A DNA stretch of 64,000 nt, from positions 62,001 to 126,000 of the forward strand of contig CAUEEP010000876.1 in the NCBI GenBank assembly GCA_958450365.1, read 5' to 3'. The translations under genes and the position numbers were made by a program. The stretch comes from Mesorhabditis belari (lineage: Eukaryota; Nematoda; Chromadorea; Rhabditida; Rhabditidae). This document shows positions 1 to 8,788 of the stretch, in pieces (within the stretch, counting starts at the first letter, position 1; every line of letters begins with the position of its first letter). Under the pieces are notes generated by a model, which saw only the letters and a list, made by a program, of their open reading frames with translations, had not been told where the DNA came from and made no database searches.

Positions 1-36
1 CGCCATATGGAATGACGACACCCCAAGTGAAAATCG

Positions 37-183
37 ATCGTGGAGTTGATTGAAAACCGAGAAAATACGGGTTTTCGTAGAATTGCAAAAACTCTGGATA
101 GGTCTAAAGATTGAACACGTTCATGGTGAAGCGAGTTTTGAACAAGGCGATCTATCTGGAAACTGTGTCCGGTAGTTTTTGAG
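37..183 (+). pseudogene. Tc1/mariner-type transposase HTH relic
   Basis: Two adjacent reading frames give the N-terminal DNA-binding helix-turn-helix of a Tc1/mariner-like transposase. The first piece (from 37) contains GFRRIAKTLDRSK. After a frame change near 112-115 the reading continues with FMVKRVLNKA and stops near 183. The 'RRIAKTL....K.VMKRVL' pattern is the usual recognition helix of this superfamily. The frameshift and the missing catalytic part show it is dead. The element may extend beyond the window start, and I found no terminal repeat here. Confidence 0.5.
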
Positions 184-202
184 GCTAGAATCTGAATCCA
201 GC

Positions 203-1777
203 TTAGTTCTGATCTAGCAAAACTCTAAAAAACGCAAAGAGAGCTAAAAGACTGAAAAACTTTTTGTCAAGTTTGCGTTCAGGCTCAAGTATTTTCCTAG
301 TTAGAGTTTTTAGCAATTCCCAAAGTTTTATGAGAAGTGATCTGACTTGATTAAACTCGAGAATCGCAAGCTCGCTTCGATTGATCGACAAACAGAAGCA
401 AGTGCCGGGTACCAGCAAATAGAAAGGACATAAGATAAAAGCAACCTCAAGTACCAATTGAGTTCTAAACTTTTCACAAAAATTTTGGTAGTTTGCCAAT
501 TTTATAAACCTCTTGGACAACTTTGACCAATGCCCTTTCGGGACAATTGATTGTTGACGATCGAAAAGTGTGAGGACGAGAGCGTGCCCGAAAGAGGACA
601 AGATCACGAGCAACACACACTAAACAGCTTGTTTTTGTTTTGGGTTTTGCTCAAAATACATAAAAGATTCAGTTAAACCATTCTACTTACATATTGAGCT
701 CCTGTAGAAATTCCGAAAGTACTGAGTGGGCCGAGAAAGAAACCGCCAAAAGTTGGCACCGCAAAAATAACAAAGCCAACATAAGTCAGACTGATGTCGT
801 TGATTAAACCGACGAACTGGAAATCTTCATAAATGAAAAATAAAAGATTTAAACTTGATATCTAGCGAAACAAATTTTGTCATAAAATAAAGATACGCTC
901 TCTATCTATCGGGTTGTCCGGAAAGTCTTATCCGCTTTTTTAAAGCTTACTTTTTGAAATCAATAATAAACCAATCGATCTATAGTTTGCTTTATCAGAA
1001 AGTCCTATTATTTATTTAAAAATTGTTCTTGAAGAAATTCTAAAAAGCTCGTATTAGTTGTTTTTTAAGATGTGAAGTTGAGCAGTCAAAAACGATGAAA
1101 CTCAAAGTTTCAATTTGAGCACTTTTTGTCACTGAAACCTATTTTGGTGTCGAAAGAGAAAAGATCGCGAATAAAAAGTTAAGCAGATAGACAAATTTTC
1201 ATAGTATCTCACCAAGCCCTTTTCATTCTATGTCCATTGTAAGGGTTTTAGGAAAAGCAAAATTCCCGTCCGGATTTGCTTCAAAAGCGGACTCAAACTT
1301 GCCTAAAAATGAGCTAAATGAGATGGTTAATCTTTTCTTATTTAAAGCAAACCACACGTTGATCGGCTAATTGTTCATTTATAAACGAAAATTTTAAAAA
1401 AGCGGGCAAGACTTTCCGGTCAAACTAATAATAACCGTTGGCTCACGATTTAACGGCATGCAAGGAGCCGGGATTTGTGTTTGTTAACTCTAACGCCTTT
1501 ATAAGGCAGTTCACTTTTGCAGGACCCAAAATCGAACAGCGTTAAATCGAGAGTCCACCGTAGTAAGAAAATTCAAGTATTTGAAAGATTTTTTAAATTA
1601 ATCGAACAGAAAACGAACCTGTACCAGTAACATTGACCGTCGGAAACTCTGAAATTGTTTTGGAGTGGCTTTCCAAATGACAAATGAGCCGAAAAGGTTG
1701 AGACAAGTGAAAGGGGTGGCGAAGAGACGAAACCATGAGTAGAAGTTTGGATAGAAAGCTATGTCAACGATTTCCAT
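203..1777 (-). CDS. Srh/Sri-like 7TM chemoreceptor (3' end uncertain)
   Basis: This is a nematode-type serpentine chemoreceptor on the minus strand. Exons are 1777-1619 (ATG at 1777, preceded in frame by TGA), 816-691 and 619 to about 203, and the first two junctions join in phase 0. Exon 1 carries TM1 and the 'IWKATPKQFQSFRRSML' loop, which corresponds to the 'K-TPK-M-S-K--LL' signature of the Srh/Sri superfamily. Exon 2 has TM2 ending in 'GGFFLGPLSTFGIST', like the conserved 'GYPLGLLSYFGVPT' region. Exon 3 begins with TM3, then the basic loop and TM4. Such receptors act in the plasma membrane of chemosensory cilia. TM5-TM7 were not found: exon 3 runs to a stop at about 203, and the remaining exons are either beyond the window or lost. 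The class assignment (Srh against Sri or Str) is inferred. The gene could be a 3'-truncated pseudogene. Confidence 0.65.
911..1426. mobile_element. mariner-type MITE in receptor intron
   Basis: An approximately 515 bp non-coding element lies in intron 1 of the serpentine receptor gene. Its ends are inverted: GGTTGTCCGGAAAGTCTTA at the left and, at the right, the complement of a GACTTTCCGG(T)CAAAC end. Inside are remnants of the 'TTGAGCACTTT' and 'GAAACC(T/C)ATTTTGGTGTC' segments that recur in the mariner MITEs at 7.1, 9.3, 20.1 and 27.7 kb, so it belongs to the same broad group. Confidence 0.6.
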
Positions 1778-2646
1778 CAGTCATTCAGAAATAGGATCAG
1801 ACAAAAATAAGAAATCTATTCAATATAGAACAAGCAAATTTGCACTTGCTTTAGAAAATATTTGAAATGAAAAGAAGACGAGGAAAGACTTGCGCAACCC
1901 GTACAAAATACACCCCTAAAAAGTTTTTATTTAACTTTTTTCCAATTAATTTGACCTTTTTGCTTGTTCCTTTTAATTAAACACATCAAAGTTCGATATT
2001 CAGAAAAAGTGGCGGTACGACACTCATTAAAAAAGACAAATGCATCGGTTTCCAAGTTTGCACCTGGAATTTCTAAGCCAAAACCAAAAAAAATAAAAGT
2101 CTAGTGTTAAAATTCAAAAATTAAAGCCATTCATTCATGGGACAAATAAAACGATTTATTGTTCGTAAAGCGGTAATCGTAAAATTACAAATAAAAATTT
2201 CGCTTTTTCATCATCGTGATTGTCTTAAAGTAAAAAATCTTTTCAAACCTTTCTCTCTAAATTTCTAATAAATAATGCTCATTGGAGTTGACAAAAAGGT
2301 TTTATTGAAAAACCTCAAATGCAACTAAAGTTAACGTAAAGGAAAAAATTTAGAGAATAGGAAAATTTATTTGCAAACAAGCAACAAAATTTTCTGCCTT
2401 TTTGCCTTTTTGATTGATTGATTGAAAGATTGCCTTTTGAGTGTTGTTTTAATTGTTAGACTAACATAAATTCATGAAAATAAGATTGATATACGAATTG
2501 AGAAACGAAAACTGTTAGTGCAACCAAAAATTTAATCAATGTGAGTTGCATTAACTATCGTAAATGTGAGTTGCACGTTGTAGTTGACACTCCATGCATG
2601 AAAATTTACATTTAAAAGTGGCACCACAAAAAGAAACCAATGTAGG
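1778..2646. other. intergenic, no gene seen
   Basis: AT-rich DNA between two minus-strand genes. I see no coding exon. A short near-repeat 'GTGAGTTGCA' occurs twice at about 2540-2575. Confidence 0.5.
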
Positions 2647-3742
2647 TTAAAGTGCAATCAGAACGATTCCATTAAGTGCCTCGGCTGGGGAAATCTCATG
2701 GAATTCGTGGATTTCGTTATCAGCTCTGATCCCCCCATTTCCATCTCGATACCAACAAACATAATGTTGTATACCGGGAGGCAATTGGATTGTTGCTACA
2801 GGTTCGTAATCAGAACCTAAAAAGAAAAAGCGATAAATGTGCAAACGAGCGCTTTCTTCGTGTTAGTTCACGCATTTTTTCATGAATTTCGGTTTATTTA
2901 GATTGCTTAGCTTGAAGCTTTTAGTTTAGCTTTTGGCTTTTAGATTGCCTAATTATAGGTCTTTCTTGAATATTACATGCATTTGCACATCTCATTAAAT
3001 CTTTCTACCGTAAATATCGTAATTGAAACGCCGGCGCTTTTATTTTTCCATCTCATTTTTCAGAGCCCCAAAAAATTCCATAGTGAGAAAATTTTTTTCT
3101 TAAAACCACTCTAGTTCGATTCCTTTTGAACTAAAACGTACGAAAACCGCGTTTAAAGCACGAAACAAAATTTGATTTGATAAGATTCAGATTTGATCCT
3201 CGGAGGGTCAACTCTCAAGAATACATGTGGCCCACAGATAAAGTTTTTTCGTCAGATGCATTTTAATTTTACTGTTGTTGCTATAACGGTATGCCTACAG
3301 CTTATATTCATCTTTTTAAGAACTTTTGGGCAAAATAATTTTCAATTTGTGGACTTGAAATTAAGCTTGAAAGGGCGCTTCAATTACAGTATTTACGGTA
3401 TCAATTTTCAGCTTCTTTCTTTTTTTACTACCTAAAATTTCGTGTCTTACATACCGTCAATTCGTTGAGTGCTTAGCACCAACAACGGGAAAATATGTGA
3501 CCATTGACGAATTTCTCAAATCACGTATCACGGGCAGGGCAAAGAGTAGATTCGGTAAAATTCGGTAAAATTATGCGCTCACTTTTCATCAAGAATACTT
3601 CGGAGGAGCTTTGTTGACATGGTTTTGTCTTGAGAAAGCATTTTTCGAGTCCAAACTCAGCGTTGATTTCTAATGTATGGCCTTCGCTTATTATTGGTGT
3701 CACATCGGAAATGTAGACCTTTTGAAACACGTTTGTTCCTTC
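2647..3742 (-). CDS. unknown protein, two 3' exons
   Basis: Two minus-strand exons join in frame: 3742-3583 (acceptor TGTTTAG, donor AAAA|GTGAGC) and 2816-2647 (acceptor TTTTTTAG, stop at 2647). The joined peptide is about 108 residues and includes 'VTPIISEGHTLEIN', a Cys-containing stretch 'EKCFLKTKPC', then 'LPPGIQHYVCWYRDGNG' and an acidic tail. It is hydrophilic with no membrane segment. I do not recognise a family. The phase across the intron agrees, which makes it a real gene end rather than a chance frame. I could not place the upstream exon or the start codon; a candidate exon ending with a GTAAGT donor at about 3775 does not match in phase. Confidence 0.4.
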
Positions 3743-4301
3743 CTAAACATTCGTGTTGACTATTGTCGACACTTACTAGGGAAGGGTGCTAGACCACCGT
3801 GGAATTTCGAAACAAGACCTAGCCCATTTGATAGGGTTTTAAATTCTGATCTAGAATCAGGTTTCAGTTTTTGCAGGATGACTCGGAAACGCGAAATAGC
3901 TGGCGTCAAAGCTTGTGTGATGGTGGGTAAAATTTTGGGGGCTGTCTACTTTGAAACTTACCGTCTACTTCGAATCATGAAAGCTAGACAAAGACAAGTA
4001 TCAACAATGGAAAAAAAGAAACAAAAAAGAAAATTCTCTTTAAAATTTTTGTTGTTATTCTTGACTTTGACTTTCTTGATCAATAAAATTTAACAAAACA
4101 TGACCAGATTTGTTAAAATTTGTGTTTAAAAGTAAAATTATGTGTTTATAATCATGAAAAGAGCCAAAGTTGTTTAGAAAATTGAAAGCAGACTTTTACT
4201 TTTTATTTTACATTGAGCGAAGCGAATTGGAGCTTCAAAGATAAGAAATTACATTAAATATACACAAAAATATAAATATATCTCATTTTATTAATTTCTA
4301 A
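3743..4301. other. intergenic, no gene supported
   Basis: A 138-codon plus-strand open frame (3677-4093) covers this space and overlaps the minus-strand exon above. Its composition is low complexity at the end (Lys-rich) and it has no recognisable domain, so I treat it as chance. Confidence 0.4.
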
Positions 4302-7300
4302 TCAATCACTAAGTTCTCTACTCATCGTCGATAACAATGGAAACTTTTCTCCTTGATGAAAATTTGATTGACCATTGAAATCATCAAAATCCAGACACCA
4401 AGCCACCGCACCGCCAAATTGCTTTGTTTTGATGAAATCCATCTAAACCCCGGGAAATTTCAGCAAAAAAATCTAAACCCCTTTTTGTTCTGGTTAATAT
4501 AAAAATTTAGCTTATAAAGAAAGTGTAGCCACCACTGATTTACCTTGATTTTAATCGATTCCTGACTCTCATAGCTCCACCATCGTCCATTTTCGACAAA
4601 CCACGGCACTTTGTGCTCATCATGCCAATTCTTTTCTCCGCCTTTTTCAAGTAAATCACAAAGCTGAAAAGATATATCTAAAAGTCTAAAAGTTGACTAA
4701 AAGTTTTCAGAAATTTCAGTTCTGCAAGAAACTGAGCTGTAAATCTATACTTTATTAAGTCTAATTTCCAACTTTGAAAAATAATTTAATTCGCGATTTC
4801 ACAGTTGTTGTAAAAATGGTTTTTGAGTATCAATTACTAAAAACTTTTTTCTTATATAATTCACCTCATGATAGGCGATAAAACCATTAATTTTTGAGTG
4901 CGGCTGCGGAGGAGTCGCTTTATTGTCAAAAGAACCGGGAAGGGTTTTTGTAGGGTCCTGAATTTCGATTCTCTTAAAGAAAAGCAAATTTACAAGTAAT
5001 CAAACCTAATCTTTTTATTTTACTAGCTGATACTAACAATAGAAAATACCAAAATTTGATGGAGAAAATTCTTCGAAAAGAGAAAGCAAAAAGTCGAGAG
5101 GGTTCGAGTGTGCTATTTCCCGAGAACAAGATTTGAAATCGCTGCAGCCGGCTGCTGTTGGAGGTTTTTTTCCGCTATTTTATTTGTTATTTCAACTTGT
5201 TGTTTAAGCATATAAATGAAAATTCAATGAAAATTCAAAATTCTATAGTCAATTGCAATTGCAGTCAACATTTTAACTTGAAGCCGCAGCCGCAGACGCA
5301 GCCAAAGAATTGGAAATTTCAAAACCTTCCCGAGAACAGAAGCTCACTTGTCAGTTTTTGCCTGTTTCTTTTTGTTGTTTATCGATAACTGTCCGACCCA
5401 TCTGAAGCTCAATTTAGCAAACATTCAGTTTCAATTCTTTATGCCGAGTGCAACTGCGGCAATCCTACCAATGGATATGGGAATCATTAAAAATTTGAAA
5501 GCCAAATATTGAACAGGATTGTTGAAACAGAGAATTGCAGGTGTCGATGCAAAAGCCAAATTCGAATTTGATCTTTTGGATGCACTATACGTACTCGATA
5601 AATCCTGGAATGAAATCGATGGATTTAAAGCGGAGACGCTTTCAAATTATTTTCGTAAGGCTGGATTCAAGAGATGTATGCAAGATGAACCCCCCCATTT
5701 ATCAAAAACAATAACGATGATGATAACCCGATACAATCATTGCAGGCTATCTGGAGTCAATTTATTGATATTGAAGACGTTAATTGGTTAATCGATCCTT
5801 TGGAATTTGCTTGCGCCGACGCAAACGTTGTGACTACAGGGTTAAGATCGCTAGAGGAAATTGCAGTGGCTGCTAAAGGTACAGATTATATTGTTTAAAA
5901 TAATGTTATGTTAAGGAGAAGAACAATTACGTTTTATATAATGTTTCTTTAGGTTTTATATTATGCGGAACAATTTATAGCTACAACCTCAGCCAAGGTT
6001 TTGAAAACTTGCAGCTCGCAGCCGTAGCCGCAGCCGAAAAATTCGAAATTTCAAGCCCTGCTCGAGAACAGAAGCTCACTTATCAGTTCGTGCCTTTCTC
6101 TAGTAAATTATACAAAATCAAGGCACTTATCCAGAGTTCCCATCCATGACCAAATGTCGGCACACCGATGACGATTTTCTCTTTGGGAAACCCCCGACGA
6201 TACCATTCGTGAGCTGCCCAATTCTAAAGGAAAAGTGGATCTTTTTCGTGTTACTTTTCTTTCGTTAATGTGTTAGAAGTTTTTTTTCAAAAGTCTCACG
6301 ATATTCCATTCAGCTTGATCAGAATTAAGACCCCGTCGATCGTAAAGCGGTGAATTCATTCCGGTCGTTTCTATACAACCCGAATGCCAGTAGTGAAAAG
6401 TCAACAGATTGACAAAGTCGAGGCATCTGAAACATTAAGAAGAATAATAATAACTATAACTTAACGCTAGTGTTTATTTTCTATACTTTGTTTATGTTCT
6501 ATACTTTATGCTAGAGATTAGAATGTTTTCCTCTCGAGTAAGCTATTAACTGAATATCTGGGAAAATAACAGAAAATTTTGTCTGATTCGATCGATTCTG
6601 ATTCCTATTTTACACTATTAGGTGAAATAAGCATACAAATTCAAAATCATCAATATTTAGCCATACTTTGACATGTTGTGAATATTATAAGCAGCCATTC
6701 GATGTCGAATCGGAGAAACAGCAGCTGATAGAATCAATTTGGCATTTGCTCCATTTTGTTGTGCTTCAACGTCGATTTCTTCCCTTAGCTCCTAAAAAAA
6801 ATTGCTTGTCAAGGAAGTGAATTACAGAAACCATCAACAAATCAGCAAAGCAATTTTGCTCTCTCGGGTACAGCCATGAGATGTCAATTCCATCAAATAA
6901 ATGTCGACGAACCCAAGAAATGGCTGAATCAATGAAAATCTTTCGATTCTCTCTTGTCGAACTCATTTCCTAAAACTTTGAATAATACGATTTTCTCCTA
7001 AGCATCAATTACATTTTACTCAACACAAATTCAAAGCTCTATAGACAAATATTGTATTAGATTAGCCGATAAGTCTTTAGACACTTTTTTGTTTATAAAT
7101 GAACTTATAAGTTTAAATGTTTTAAATCTGTTTATGAATGAAACGTTCATCAATTGACCTACGGTTTGCTTGAAATAGAAGATCTTTATTATTAAATTTT
7201 CTATCTTTTTACGCCAATCTGGTCCGTTTCCAAGAAGGTCCGGGCGCAAAAACTCGTAAAATTTGATTAAAAGATGATAAAAAGGAATTGACTAAACAGA

Positions 7301-8275
7301 TTGTTCTAAAAATTTGGTTATAAATCTGATTTTTATCGCTCATTCTTTTTTCTATTGACCTCAAGATAGGTTTCTTTTGACGAAAGTGTCTACATCGTGA
7401 TCGAATATTTGCCTTTTTGACCGAAGTGCGGACCTCCAAACAAAAAACCAGAAATTTCTTGATTTCATTTATAGAATTTTTTCATTTACAGATTTCTTTT
7501 ATAGAAAAATATTAGGCATTTCTAATGGAGTAAACCGTAAGTTAATAGGTGGAACTTTTTAAATGAAGTATCATGTTTAAATAAAATTTTAAATGTCCAA
7601 AGACTTCACGGTCAATCTAATATATTCTTTAAAAACTAAGCGACCTCACCTCAAATAGTTTTGTTCCAAAATTGGCTCCACCAATTGACAATAAAACCTT
7701 GAGTCCTGCTTGCTTTTCTTTCAATTTTGCCATTAGGGTGTATTGTCCAAGAGATCCATCTGGCGAATTCAAATCGTTGGGCTCGGTTTCTCTAAAAAAA
7801 TTTTTCTCAAAAACAAAAACAAAAATCAATCGACTTCAACTTGAAATCATTTCCAAATACAGCAAAGGCGTAAAATATGTGAGTGCAAAGACCTGGTAGA
7901 TAGTCATCGAGTGTAAATTTTGCCCGTCCATCTCTAAAAAGAAACACTTTTTATGCCGCTAAACCAACTTTACCTGTATTGAGACCAATTCGTGAAATAA
8001 GCACCTCGGATATATGGAAAACTGGAAGAAGATGCTGTTTTGACGCTCTCGATGTCTGAAATGTCGAGTTTTTTTTGGAAGATTCAAGAAAAGCAACCTT
8101 TTCCCTCCGATGATCCAGCTATCACCCAATCGTTTATCGAGGAGAGTCTAGCAGAGAAAACCCCTGAGAGTTTATCGTCTGCGAATTCCTCTTCAGAAAT
8201 CTTTGCTTCAACACATCCATTAAATCCGATTGGCTTCAAAAGCCTCGTTTGAGTCAAATCCATTTCTGGAGTCAA
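4302..8275 (-). CDS. GH18 chitinase-like protein, catalytic motif lost
   Basis: Eleven exons on the minus strand: 8275-8098, 8055-7974, 7933-7835, 7791-7650, 6969-6832, 6791-6667, 6426-6300, 6223-6131, 4957-4865, 4663-4544, 4442-4302. All phases agree and the model gives 445 residues. Landmarks of glycoside hydrolase 18 appear in order: [32 protein letters not shown], the active-site strand, [34 protein letters not shown] and [16 protein letters not shown]. The catalytic strand reads [10 protein letters not shown] instead of DGxDxDWEYP, so the proton-donor Glu and one Asp are gone. The protein should be a non-hydrolytic chitin- or glycan-binding chitinase-like protein. The exon 8 donor is TGG|ATAAGT, not GT. 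The first ATG is uncertain and no signal peptide is visible, so the N-terminus may be incomplete. Confidence 0.8.
5275..6097. repeat. direct repeats flanking the pogo relic
   Basis: About 90 bp near 5275-5365 recur near 6005-6097 in the same orientation ('GCAGCCGCAG', 'GAAATTTCAA', 'GAGAACAGAAGCTCACTT'). They bracket the pogo/Tigger transposase remnant, all inside one intron of the chitinase-like gene. They may be the ends of a larger element that carried the transposase. Confidence 0.55.
5395..5898 (+). pseudogene. pogo/Tigger-family transposase C-terminal relic
   Basis: Plus-strand frames give the C-terminal third of a pogo/Tigger (DDE superfamily 1) transposase. First comes an 'NCPTH' motif, where an Asp is normally followed by NCPAH. 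Then '[18 protein letters not shown]' corresponds to the 'LQPMDQGVI-NLK-HYR' block, followed after a stop by '[15 protein letters not shown]' and 'NYFRKAGF', which is the 'W--V---TI-NCFRKAGF' block. A frame change at about 5690 is followed by '[16 protein letters not shown]'. At least one internal stop and one frameshift show it is dead. It sits inside the intron with the mutated donor of the chitinase-like gene. Confidence 0.75.
7057..7620. mobile_element. mariner-type MITE in chitinase-like gene intron
   Basis: A 564 bp element flanked by TA on both sides. The termini are TTAGATTAGCCGATAAGTCT at the left, and at the right the complement of TTAGATTGACCGTGAAGTCT, which is imperfect over about 28 bp. 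The interior has relics of the mariner MITE segments seen at 9.3 kb ('AGGTTTCTTTTGACGAAAGTG'). It lies wholly within the intron between exons 4 and 5 of the GH18-like gene. Confidence 0.7.
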
Positions 8276-8351
8276 TCGGAAATCTAGCTTTCCATAACTC
8301 TAAACCAATTAAATATTAAATAGAAACTTACCGAGCTTTTACCGTTTAACC

Positions 8352-8564
8352 CACGGTATTTTCTCTAATAGTAGTGCACCATAAATTGTCCGAAATCTCG
8401 AGAACCCCTTATCAGAACCTATCGATGTGGGGTCGGAAAATGTAGCTGACGATGAGATCTAGTGGGGGAGTAGGGTGTTGAGCTTCTGCAAAAGCTTGGA
8501 AACCGTAAAATAGTCACCAACTCGGCTCACCGGGGTGCAATACTATTAGAGAAAATACGGTATT
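8352..8564. repeat. small foldback element (ACCGTATTTTCTCTAATAG ends)
   Basis: Inverted copies of ACCGTATTTTCTCTAATAGT flank about 160 bp between the kinase and chitinase-like genes. The same 'CTCTAATAG' terminal motif recurs in the element at 39.7-40.4 kb, so this is a dispersed foldback family. No coding content. Confidence 0.55.
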
Positions 8565-8788
8565 CCTAATAGTATGACATTTCTAATAATACGATACTAG
8601 GGGTTTTCAATCAAATTTTTTCATGAGGAAGTTAATTAGAACTGCTTCCCATGACCCTAAAACCAATTCAAACAAAAGAGATGCATAGTGAAATCTTTTT
8701 TTCTACCTTCATTCACTTTGTTCCAAAATGTATGAAAAACGTTAGAAATACGGTAACTCTTTTACACAATGAATTCATTACTTTATCA

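Noticed and set aside
3677..4093. 138-codon plus-strand open frame
   Set aside because: It overlaps a minus-strand exon that is phase-consistent with a partner, has no domain, and ends in a Lys-rich low-complexity stretch.
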